From contig CM068587.1 in NCBI GenBank assembly GCA_035048485.1, positions 23,661,034-23,725,033 of the forward strand: DNA of 64,000 nt, given 5' to 3'. Of the stretch, positions 22,493 to 33,600 are shown one piece after another (position 1 is the first letter of the stretch; every line of letters begins with the position of its first letter). Origin of the DNA: Pteria penguin. Taxonomy: Eukaryota; Mollusca; Bivalvia; Pterioida; Pteriidae. Below the pieces are notes generated by a model. The model saw only the letters and a program-made list of their open reading frames with translations. It was not told where the DNA came from and did no database searches. Position numbers and translations under genes: made by a program.

Positions 22493-22951
22493 ATGACCAT
22501 TTACGATCAGAAGCCGGTGGTGGAGGAAACAAAATTAGACATTACAGATGTTAATAAGTAAAGAGAAGTAAAATTGGAATTATTTTTTAATGAGATGTTA
22601 TTAAACAGTACTGGAGGTATGCAATCAACGGATTATTACGCTGGGCGTCACGTGACACCCCATCGTGGACCATTTCATCATCCAAATGAGTACTACATGA
22701 CACAGACAAACGGACATGTTCCATGTTCACAATACTATCATGAACCGAGTAGGAAAGCCCCCGAGTGCGCGTGTCAAAAACCACAACTGCAGGACTCATT
22801 TCTGCATCAAATTCTGATGGGGAAAGGATACAAAAACGACTGTCTGTACGTTAACCGGCCCATGAAACCCGAGATAAATTACCATAGTTACCAATGTCGT
22901 TATTCCCAGATGCCATATCAAGGTTCGTTTACGTCATATGCCCACCACTGA
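22493..22951 (+). CDS. Tyr/His/Cys-rich hypothetical protein downstream of the CRE-TATA promoter
   Basis: I do not recognise this product. A frame from ATG 22595 or 22619 runs to TGA at 22949-22951 (118 or 110 codons) and has coding-like composition rich in Tyr, His, Gln, Pro and Cys (MQSTDYYAGRHVTPHRG; APECACQKPQ; QILMGKGYKND), as in N-terminal regions of some transcriptional regulators. Upstream, ATG 22493 opens MTIYDQKPVVEETKLDITDV and stops at 22561. A GTAAAG/ACAG pair would remove 22558-22608 and fuse both parts in frame (135 codons), but a 51-base intron is unusually short. A GTATGT donor at 22962 just after the stop is unexplained. The gene is plausible, its structure uncertain. Confidence 0.45.
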
Positions 22952-22964
22952 CAAACAAAAGGTA

Positions 22965-23685
22965 TGTGTATATACTCGGCGAAAATATATGGTATAGAAC
23001 GCAGATATACTGAAATTAAGAACCCATATACTTTTTCTTACATTCTAATTTTGGTCATATTCACTAAAATATTTGAGAAAATCGTTCATTTTATTACTAT
23101 TTTACAATGTTTCTTTTGTATTTTTTCCATTAAAAGGAGATCACCGATAAAAATGTTAATAGATTTGTCTAACGCTCCGAAATATTTCTTTATTATAACA
23201 ATAAACTGTAACTAATTTCAAATTTTAACTGCTTTTAAAATATCTTACGTTAAAGTGTTTATGTTTTAAAATAATATATATTGTTATGACTTTTTCCATT
23301 ATTGACAAATACTTTCATGTCACCATGTTTCTTTCCATATCTGTCGTTCGCATATAAACAGAAGCTTCCTGTAACGGTGTATGTTAACGATCAATCACAG
23401 ATATTTTGCAAAAAAAAAAAATGTATTAAAACAATTTATGTAATAACTCTGACTTGAGTTCGTTTGTTGGTGTTACTGATAGCCTGCTTCACTTTAACTC
23501 ATTTATTTGACATTCTTTCTATTAAAATTTCCAGACCTCTTTAACGACATTTTAAATGATTTGCATGTAGTTGGAATGTTTTACTTTGATCAGTGCCGTC
23601 ACCAATCTTCTCGCATCTGGACTCAAGAGTAACTCAAATAATTATTGTCAAATTTCTCGTGTGTAAATCAATTTATATAATGTAT
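22965..23685. other. AT-rich, no feature recognised
   Basis: Possible intron or 3' flank of the 22.5-kb candidate gene. No conserved block was noticed. Confidence 0.4.
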
Positions 23686-23696
23686 TTGTACTTTGA

Positions 23697-23970
23697 TTGA
23701 TTGATTGATTTTTGTTTAACGTCATACCACAAATATTTCACGTATATGGTAACGGCATCTGCCTGATGCGGGGCATACAAATTTTGACCTTTGCAACGGA
23801 CCCATCCGAAGTAGTGAGGGATCTTTAACGTGCCATGCATACCACGACACGGGGCCTCGGTTTTTACTGTCTCATCCGAAAGACAGGACACCGGCATGAC
23901 CAGAGCGGGAATCGAACCCAGGCCTCCCGATCAGGAGTCCAGCGCGATACCACTAGGCCACGCCGGCTTA
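23697..23970 (-). mobile_element. Full-length SINE with 11-bp target-site duplication
   Basis: The element is flanked by identical TTGTACTTTGA copies at 23686-23696 and 23971-23981. From the right, the minus strand shows the tRNA-like head (ggcgtggcctagtggtatcg), B-box region (gttcgattcccgctctgg), body, and a (tgattgat) tail at 23697-23710. Intact ends and perfect duplication show a complete and fairly recent retroposition. Confidence 0.95.
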
Positions 23971-24721
23971 TTGTACTTTGAACAGTTAGTTGAGTTAGTA
24001 CCTAGGCTACGGACTGAAGGTAATTTTGGATTACCAGAAATCACTCGCTGACCTAGTGGTACGTTTTGAACTCTACAACATCTTACTTTTTCCATTGTCG
24101 CCAGAAACACCCGCATTGCGATTTTCCTCGGTGACAGATCTCTGGCTACTGCGATATGTCATGAAGGAAATATTTTTTCTATTACGAAATCATTAAGTTA
24201 TGCATAATTTCATAATAGTAAAATCTTAAACTGAGAAAGCCCACTTTTTTCTTCGTGACAGATGCTCACTTTAAATCACAAAAAAAAATTAAAGACAGAA
24301 AAAGACAGATTCGACTTCAGAAAAAAAAACTTTACGAAAGAAGGCTGACCTAAAGTTTTATTGACATACATTTAAAAATACTTTCTCAAGTTGACAGTGT
24401 TATAACTATTTCACAAATCGAGCGAATCATGTTGACCTTCCATTGTTAATCCAACCGTAATAAGCAATCCAACATTAAGTCTCATTTAGACAAAACCATG
24501 TATTCATTGTATACTATTTACATTTCTTACTGTGATTACATTCAATACAGAATAAAAAGATGTATGGTAACGCATGAAATAAGCAGGAAATCAATGCTGC
24601 TAATAATGTCTAGTAATCATTACGCATATTTAAGAATCACAATTACATGCGTGACAAATGTCATAAAACAGTACATTTACATCTATTATATTTATGCTAA
24701 GTATTTACAATTGTAAATATG

Positions 24722-25014
24722 TAGGCAGTGTGGCTCAGTGGATGAGGTGATCGGCTCCTACTAAGAGGTTCAGTGTTTGAATCCCGCTGTTGGCACACCG
24801 GGGGGTTTTTTGTTTGTATGTTTGTTTTTTTTTTTTTGGGGGGGGGGGTGTTTTTTGTTTTTGTTTCTTTGTTTTTTTTTTCTTTCGGATGAGACAATAC
24901 AAACCGAAGTACTGTGTCACGGTAGTCGTGACACGTAAAAGATTCCTCAATGCTTCGGGTGGGTCCGTTGCAAGGGTAGAAATTTCTAGATGCCGTCACC
25001 ATATACGTGAAATA
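24722..25014 (+). mobile_element. SINE with poly-T/G expansion between head and body
   Basis: The head is ggcagtgtggctcagtggat; the B-box region is tgtttgaatcccgctgttgg. Between it and the body (tcggatgagacaatacaaac) lies an approximately 85-base T- and G-rich stretch (24798-24883) not seen in other copies. The body continues to 'gccgtcaccatatacgtgaa'. No clear target-site duplication. Confidence 0.85.
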
Positions 25015-27635
25015 AAGACATTACTGTAATAAAAACTTTAAATAAAAAAACACATCTACAACATGGATTTCTAAACAGTAATTCGCTGCAAAACCTTCAA
25101 CTAATTTAACGTGATAGAAAAAAAATTGGAGTAATTTTACGCAATAGAAAATAATTTGCTCCTATACCTGGATCTGTACAGTGATTCAATAAATAATCAA
25201 TTGCAAGTCCTATATTTTCTATTAAAGTGGCGGCTGTTGCTACAGCACAAAACGTACGTCAGTAAAACAAAACATGTAATCTATAACATGCTGCCACATT
25301 CTTTTCACGATAATAAGTAAATTTTTTACCATATGCATCATGTATACACTTAATGAACCTTTTCTCGGAATAAGGTGGGTGTTATACGCAACTTTCGGTC
25401 GAATCACGTTGCCATCAAGGTTAAATGTGATTGGCTTAAATTGTGAAGCGCGTAATCGGTGCGAGGACGTTTGCACGTGAACATTTGCCCCGCCTCCAGT
25501 CAGGCACCATTTGAAGCTTTGTTCTTACAAGGCCGCGTTGAAGTGAAAAGGCGTCAGAAGGGACCTTGGGAAGTCTCATCAATTCTCCTAGCACGATTGC
25601 TTTTCTTTATATCAAGCGAAAACATTAATTATCAGATCATAGATACAGGTGGTTTCTTTCATGGGAAATGGACATCAATCATGTTTTATAACAAATCCAT
25701 GAACGCTTTAATAGAGCGAATGATAAGTCATTGCAATGACAATTATAGCTCATGGTCATGGTAATATAAACATTTGATATCGATTTTTAATGGAATAGAA
25801 ACAGTACGTCCAAGGTTTTCAGTATTTCACAAGGCTGATACGGACATTTTTAAAGTGCTGCACCCAGTTTCGTTGTGGGTCCGATTCCACATAAGGACAA
25901 GTAAGAACGTATTTTACTGGATAGCTCTGTGAAGTCCAGTTTCAAATCCCTGTCGGGGCAAGCGCAAGGTTCTGCTAGTGTGCCTGGTAATTATCAAGAA
26001 TTTCATATGGGCCCATATAGTTCACCTTGACATTTCGTACAAAGCTTTTTTTCTTCTTTTTTTTGTAATATGAAATATGAAAAACAACCGTAAAATAAGT
26101 TTTGAATTCAAATTCTGTACAATGATATTAATTTCCCTAAAATCTATTAAACTACACCACATAAATGCAGTAATCTACAATAAAAAAAATTCTCAAGAAA
26201 ATGTGCAAAAATGACGACTGACAAGGTGTAAAACGCGTGGAAAATTTTATTTCGAAATGGAATGAAGATAACAGCACTTTTCAGACACCCTTAAATGATT
26301 TGTACAGCCGGTCAAAAGAAGTTACTCTCTTGGGCCTGTATCATTCCGCCTTGGATTGATCAAACAACAACACTCATGCCAAGTTTCAGTGGAACTCTTT
26401 AATCCATCTTAAAGTATATCGGAGCTTAATATAGTGTATACTTTTCAATTTTGGAATTTTACAAAAACCTTTAAATCAATTTTACATTCTTATAATTTGT
26501 TTTTTTTACTTTTTACAGTCGCATATATTATTCTAAAACCTGATTAGATATACACAAAATCAGTGCGTCATAAGCAATATACAATGAGAATATAAAAGAA
26601 ATAACCTGAAAATGTGCGAAAATCACAAACTCAAGAAAACTTACAAGCTTGATTCCTATATAGAACAAAGAACATCAACACTTTAAGAGGCCTCTGTACG
26701 TTTCAAATACTTTGTTGGTTTATACTGCTAATTTAAAAGGTTTTTTTTCAAATGAGGGTGTCCTTTGGAACATATGGTTAGCTGCCGCATTTAAATTTCT
26801 TAATATGACCATTATATTAATCAAGGTTTCCAATTCGCCTTGGCTTGTGGTACTTGCCCTCGCCTGCGCGGCAGTCCTCGGCATAATATCTAGGCCAATA
26901 TGGAAAACATTGATAACTCCGTAATAATTTACCTCCAATTGTTTTTCTCGCTTTGGATTAAAAAAAACCAGACTCGTTACTCAGTAACATTAGCCATGTT
27001 TTTATTATTGACCGATTTTTGTTCAATGTGGTTTGGGCAGAAAATTCCTTGTTGGGACAATAAAACTATCGTTAATAATATTTTACGTTTTTTAATGCCA
27101 TCATTATGTATAGTTTGGATTTATCCATCATCTTTACATACAAAAATGTAATGCCAATGTGGATTTTAAGTACGGCAGTTAGTAATTTTCTCTTCTTTTT
27201 TCACAGGACCACTTCCATAAACCAGAGACGTTCATGTCACAACAGCACCGTCATTCAAATCACAATTTTGCGTCAACCTTCTCAGAATTTGAGACGCTTT
27301 TGCTATTATCTTTAATCTTCCACTATAGTCGTTTTTAATCTTTAAATGTATTAATATAAAACTACAATGTGTTCTTGTTGAGACTTCATCATATTTATTC
27401 TATTTATGATTTGATATCCTAGTAATAAAATAACATACCCAGTATACATGTACGTAGTTTTGTCTAAATACAAGCGGTATATAATGCTTTCAACATTTTC
27501 AATATGGAAAATCTTTACATTCTCACACTGCAGAATGTTCTCTAAATCAGCATTTAGTGGTAGATAACATTTCATATGACGAAATTCGGCAAATTTGATA
27601 AGCATTTGCGTGGTGAAACCAAATCTGTTACTTGA
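25015..27635. other. No convincing gene; weak promoter-like cluster near 25.43-25.50 kb
   Basis: A 'gattggct' (CCAAT on the minus strand, about 25429) and 'gccccgcctcc' (GC box, about 25487) lie close together next to a 101-codon plus frame (25459-25764) that I do not recognise. Elsewhere only short frames are present, including one hydrophobic frame at 26712-26924 without support. Confidence 0.3.
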
Positions 27636-27639
27636 ATGA

Positions 27640-27832
<193 letters not shown>

Positions 27833-27947
27833 AATTATATAGTCAATTCGTTAATTAAAAACTGAAAGGTTAGTCAAACCGCTTAAATTAAGAAAACTGT
27901 AGTTAGAACAGTGATTGAGTGTCTATGTAAGAAAGTGATGATGCCCG

Positions 27948-28190
27948 GAAAAATTCACGAGGACTTCATGAAAACCCTTGGGAAGGAGTTACCTTCTTAG
28001 AGTACTGTTAATCTAAAAGGAGGAAAAGCACTGAAGGAAGCTACCACAGACGAAAACATTAATACTGTGCATACTCTCATCATGTGTGACAGAAGGCAAA
28101 ACCTCCGAGATATAGCCAGAGAAGTTGGCATAAGTTATAGGGCTGTTCAATAAGTTTTAATCGACATCTTAGGCATGTCGAAGGTACTGG
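27948..28190 (+). mobile_element. Mariner-like transposase N-terminal relic
   Basis: A frame with stop codons reads KIHEDFMKTLGKELPS, then (after a deletion) KEATTDENINTVHTLIMCDR and LRDIAREVGISYRAVQ, then DILGMSKV. These match the paired helix-turn-helix DNA-binding region of Tc1/mariner (mariner-type) transposases, including the 'DRR...IA..GIS..VQ' signature and the 'LGMSKV' that normally precedes ARWVPR. The match ends exactly where the foldback element begins, so the catalytic domain is lost, displaced or unrecognisable. Two in-frame stops show it is dead. Confidence 0.8.
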
Positions 28191-29548
28191 GGCGCTCACT
28201 AAAACTAGTACGCGGACGCCGACGCGGACTTCAGAAAGTCCGAATTGAACATGAAAAATAGTGATTTCTCTAAAAGTTCCAAATATTTCTTTGTGAAACT
28301 TTCTACAGACATAGTAATGGACATGTTTATTCTTATCAATGCCAGATATTCACAACTTAAGTCCTAAATTTATCATTTGAGGCACTGATCTGTTACAAAC
28401 TCACTAAAACTAGTACGCGGACTTCGACGGCCGACTTGGGATGTCAAGACGAATATTCGTCTAATTTCAATAAATAACAACATAAACTTAATTGTTATGA
28501 ATAGTGCAAGTGTAAAGAAATGTAAATACTTCTTATTTATGCATAAGGACATCTTTATCGGCGATAAAACAAGGTTTGTTTACCTTGTGTGACAGCGGTC
28601 TTGATCGTTTGGAAAAGCCGACTTCGGTTTCAAACGGACGCGTACGGCGGACTCGAGAACTACACAGACTTACTATATCGCCTAAACTAGTACGCGGACT
28701 TCTGTATTCGACTTTGAATTTCTAAGATGTAAATGAAGAAAACTCCTACCTTGTTACTTTAGTTAGTGTGTATGTTTAAACTGCGAATAAGGAGTAGATA
28801 AAGTCTAAGGTGTAACATTGTTTTAAAAATGGTCATAATGCCTCAATTAATTTTAATTACAGCTTGATTTTATTATGTTAATAATGTTAACGATTCCGTT
28901 TGAAAAGCGAAGTCGGACTTGTTGTGTTGGACTGCCTCTATCACAATATAAGGTATGTTGTAACATTTAACTAGATATGGCAATTAATTATCATTAAAAT
29001 ATTTAAATTTCTTGTTATGATATGGAAATAAATAGAAAATATCTTTATACAGACACAGAAGTCCACGTACTAGTTTTAGTTCTCGAGTCCGCCGTACGCG
29101 TCCGTTTGAAACCGAAGTCGGCTTTTCCAAATGATCGAGACCGCTGTCACACAAGGTAAACAAACCTTGTTTTATCGCCGTTAAAGATGTCCTTAAGCAT
29201 AAATAAGAAGTGTTTACATTTCTTTACTCTTACACTATTCATAACAATTAAGTTTATGTTGTTATTTATTGAAATTAGACGAATATTCGTCTTGACATCC
29301 CAAGTCGGCCGTCGAAGTCCGCGTACTAGTTTTAGTGAGTTTGTAACAGATCAGTGCCTCAAATGATAAATTTAGGACTTAAGTTGTGAATATCTGGCAT
29401 TGATAAGAATAAACATGTCCATTACAATGTCTGTAGAAAGTTTCACAAAGAAATATTTGGAACTTTTAGAGAAATCACTATTTTTCATTTTCAAGTCGGA
29501 CTTTCAGAAGTCCGTGTCGGCGTCCGCGTACTAGTTTTAGTGAGCGCC
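28191..29548. mobile_element. Foldback-type element with inverted repeats of about 500 bp
   Basis: The left arm (28191 to about 28710) starts ggcgctcactaaaactagta; the right arm (about 29052-29548) ends with its exact complement. The arms match over nearly their full length, apart from one difference of about 22 bases near 28660-28682. The terminal motif CTAAAACTAGTACGCGGAC recurs inside each arm (near 28195, 28401 and 28683, and mirrored on the right), so each arm is modular. The central segment (28711-29051) is AT-rich and has no open frame. No target-site duplication is obvious. This non-autonomous element interrupts a mariner relic. Confidence 0.9.
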
Positions 29549-30569
29549 TTATGAAACATTTTATTTCGGCAAGATTCAGAAATTGGAACAGACAGAGAAA
29601 GTGCAACGAGATGAAGGGAGATAGACTATGTCAAGTTCCAGTATGGCATTTCAGCCTTTTTCATCACAAAGGTTTGACTACGAAAAAACGGAAAGCTTGA
29701 AACTATACTGTATGATCCATGCAGAATTTCTTCCGAATCAATACAACCATCTGAAATACATGTTGATGACAGTTAAAAGTAAAATGACAGATCATGTATC
29801 ATCAAAATAGCTTACTTCAGGGAGTGAAACAAAAGCGAAGTACAAACTCTTATACATCACTATGTATTTGTTTGACTGATTCTTGATAACAAATACACGC
29901 AGACAAGGTTCACACAATTAATATAAATAAAAAAATATAAAAGCAAACTAAAACCACCATTCATGCACATCCGGATCACAATTTTCGGTCAAGAATCTCT
30001 TACAGCTTTGCACATAAACACTACATGCCCGTATCAATCACAAATGAACCTGATTTGTAATATATCTTATGTAAATGAGGTAACACAGGCTTGAATCTGT
30101 TTTATTCCACTCACAGAAGCTTTCAGATCATCCACTACATTTATTATAGTCATTTGACATGATGATGGTAACCACTTTATGATGAACAATCCTTAGACTT
30201 CCCCAGATAACCAGCTTTCTGGTTAAGCACTATGTGGTTAGCAAATACAAAATCCTTCCTTCAATAACTATGTACTAAGCATGTACCTAAACCGGTGTTA
30301 TTCAGTACAGACAATTCATCCATACAGTACTACTTGTCACTGTCATACATTTGCTGTTTTGTTCCTCTCAAAGCCTGAGTAACAAATTTTACTATTAAAT
30401 CTTTTCTCTCTATCAACCCTGATTTTGCCCCTTTCATCACAAGTAGGGTTTCTTTGCACTTAAAAATACATTCTCTCTAGAGAACAGTATCCTCCCAAGT
30501 TATAAATTTTGATGATGTGTTCCATCTCTATCACTATCTCATCATATTCATATTGTTCTTTTATATTCT
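29549..30569. other. Region downstream of POLE2, including its probable 3' UTR
   Basis: POLE2 transcription (minus strand) would enter this region after the stop at 30570. An AATAAA on the minus strand at 30101-30106 is a candidate polyadenylation signal about 465 bases beyond the stop. A 60-codon plus frame at 29628 is unsupported. Confidence 0.35.
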
Positions 30570-30653
30570 TCAATCTCCTATTTTACTGTCCTCCACTTGT
30601 TTTGAACAAGGAAAATAAACTTTAAAAGCAAAATCTGTCCTTGGAAATGATCC
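30570..30653 (-). CDS. POLE2: POLE2 exon 14, C terminus (residues 498-524 and stop)
   Basis: Encodes [27 protein letters not shown], then TGA. GSFPR..F.FKV..P...VEDSK is the conserved C terminus of POLE2. Acceptor gtattttcag. Confidence 0.97.
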   Translation of the reverse strand, partial: GSFPRTDFAFKVYFPCSKQVEDSKIGD

Positions 30654-33600
30654 CTGAAAATACATGAATTATTAAGTGTAAATTAAGCAGAATGAAGGCA
30701 TCTGAATATAAGGTTATATAACATGAAACAAAACATAGCATTCTTTCCACTTAAAAATGTTACAAACTCATGTAACTTGAACTTTTAAATAATATGGTTG
30801 ACGAGCCCTGCCAGGAAACAAATAGCATTTCAATCTCGGGGTTCTAATGAACTTTTTTCACCTCAACTTGGGGCTATATATTAGCACTTTCCGGTAACTG
30901 AAGTAGTGATTCTTGCAGAGCAGAATCATCTCTGTTCTCAAGAAATGACATCAAAGACAAGCAATTTTTAATTATGACAAAAATTGTATGGGATATCTAA
31001 TCATTTGCTAAAAAAGAATTTCAGTTGCACAGTAAACAAGAGTGGGTCTACAACCCCTTGATGGTAAGAAGTTAAGTTACGACAACATTTTTGAAAACCT
31101 TAACAGAACGTGTAACATGCAGCTGATTGGTTAAAAATTATAATAATGCTTGCATTCTTTTTTTTCTAGAACTGCATACAACAATAAGTAAGGCAACCTC
31201 TAATTATTGATACATACCGGGTTCATAACTGTGCAGTCGGTGTTAGTTGTGTGGAAGGGATCATATTTATCGGCACATACCACAAGATCTGGCAGGGGGT
31301 ATAATCTAAGACCATTATCATGGGGCCAGTAAACTGGACACACATGGAGTGGCAATGGACACAGGTGACCTTGACTGATCAATGTTTTTGCAAACTGAAA
31401 CCAAAAAGATAAAACGAAACTTTAATCTATCTTGGTAACGTAATCTATGATAGAATTTTTTACCTTTCTATTTTCAAAATGTAAAGACTATATATAGTTT
31501 ATATGTTAATATAATAGAGGATTAAATGAATTACATATAAACATTATACAATAAACAACTACAAAGACCATGATACATCTCTGTTTAACTATTACCTCTG
31601 TCTTGATGATGAACACACTTTACATTTATCTCAATAGCACTTAGCCTGTCTGATCTTTAACTTCATACAAGGATGATTTCATGGTAACTGTTGATTAGAG
31701 GAAATGGGAATAACGATGACAACCTCCAATTATGGACAGACTGAGACTTAAAACTCTGATGTTACAGAAGTTAGAGATTAGGTGGATAATAGTACAGTGT
31801 TTGAGCCCATTTGATGTACTGAGGTCCCTCAAAAGCTAAAGTATTTTTAGAACAGTCCTTAACCCATTTGATCTAATGGGATCCCTCAATACCATTAAGT
31901 TTGACTAATTACTAAACAAGTATGAGGAAAAATATGCTAAAAAACAAGAACTGTACTGATAGATAAATAGCCCCTTGGCAGCAAATATGTGTAGCAACTA
32001 CCATGTAATTTGTTCATGGGCTAGCAGTGAACTTGGATGAAGGTCATGACCCATCCTTGTGTCCACCCAAAATACATCATAACAACAGCTATATAAAATA
32101 AGAAAACCTTAACCTTACTGTTCAAAAGATACAATGAAGGTTAATTTAGTTTTAAATACAAAAGTGAATTTCAAGTGAAGGTCATGGAGTTGAACAGATA
32201 AATGGAAACACACTTTTCCTTGCAAGGCGAATCTCATATAGGTCTGTGTTTAGAAAAGCAGGGGTATAAAAGAATTCAAGTTGGGTTTTCCACCTTTCTT
32301 ATGGAGCAGAGTGCCCACCTTATCATTTTAGTTCCATTTGAACATATTTCCAATCTGGGGCTGTGTGTCGAGGTAGACCACTATAAAATCATAGAGATTT
32401 CTAACTGGTAATGTGTATACTAAAGGGACCTAAAATTACCCTGAAAGACCACTGCCAATAGATATTATGCTGTAGTCCATGTCAAAGATGACACTGATTC
32501 AACAAAGATTCTTTACTGTCAGTAATGAGGTCTAAACTTGAACTTAACAAAGGTGGTTCTGATATGAAAAAGTTAAACAAAGGAATCTCCATGTGTGTGA
32601 CACAGTAAACAGTAATGACTTACATGTGTTGTGACATCATTATCTACAGTTCTAAAATTGAAATTCACAAAGGTGGTTCTGACATGAAAAAAGTTAAAAA
32701 TAGGAATCTCCATGTGTGTGACAAAATACACTATACATGCGGCAACATAATAACTAATGTGTTAGAGAATAACCTTTTCATTTAAAACACAGTATTGACT
32801 TACATGTGTTGCGACATCATTATCCGCAGGGAATTTGACACAGTTTCTGCACATCTTGGTGACAATGTCTTCCCTAAACACAACAATCTCTTGTGTACAG
32901 TACTGTATTCTACAAGGGTTACTGGTAAATGTAGCCAATGGTAACTTCCGTGTCACTTCCTCTATAATATGACTGGGTATAGGGGGTCTGTAAAACAAAT
33001 TCATTATTGATCTGTTAACTTTTGGTTGGTATCACACTTCCAAAGTTGTCGAGTGAATTCGACGAAACAAGCATATTGAGTATTGCATAGACAATACATG
33101 TCCCCCATCGGTTTCCATAAATTTACTTCATCCAAGGTCCTTAACTCTTCCAAAAAAAGATCACTCAAGACCTGACTCAAACCTGATCTGTAACTAATTG
33201 ATACAAAGCTACAAACCACATTCCAAGTCAATAACTCCAATGGTTGCTAAAAAGTCAGGAAAACTAATGTGTCTCAAACAAACAGAGTGGAAACCTATAG
33301 TCTCCTTCTGCTTTACTGGTCGGGGACTAATAATCCAGGCTCAGTCACTTTTTAACTATTCAATGATTATTCTAAATGTTTTACTTATTAAATGGGATCA
33401 TACCAACAATGCAGTACATGTAGTCCCCATTCTCATATGGGATATCAATAACACATATTGTTTTCATTCAAAGACAGCAAGTTTACATTAAGGTTTCAGT
33501 CATACATGACATAAAACCACAGAATGGTGCAAGTCAACTCACCTAGACAAAGTTAGCTCAAATCTGTAATAAATGTGTATTATATCTGTATCTACATAAT

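Noticed and set aside
26712..26924. Hydrophobic 70-codon frame resembling a membrane protein
   Set aside because: No splice context, no family match; hydrophobic frames are common in AT-rich DNA.
29628..29810. Continuation of the mariner transposase beyond the foldback element
   Set aside because: HAEFLPNQ vaguely recalls the catalytic region, but the residues expected right after LGMSKV are absent and the match is too weak.
33004..33240. 78-codon minus-strand frame next to POLE2 exon 12
   Set aside because: Intronic; exons 11 and 12 join in phase without it and the family has no extra residues there.
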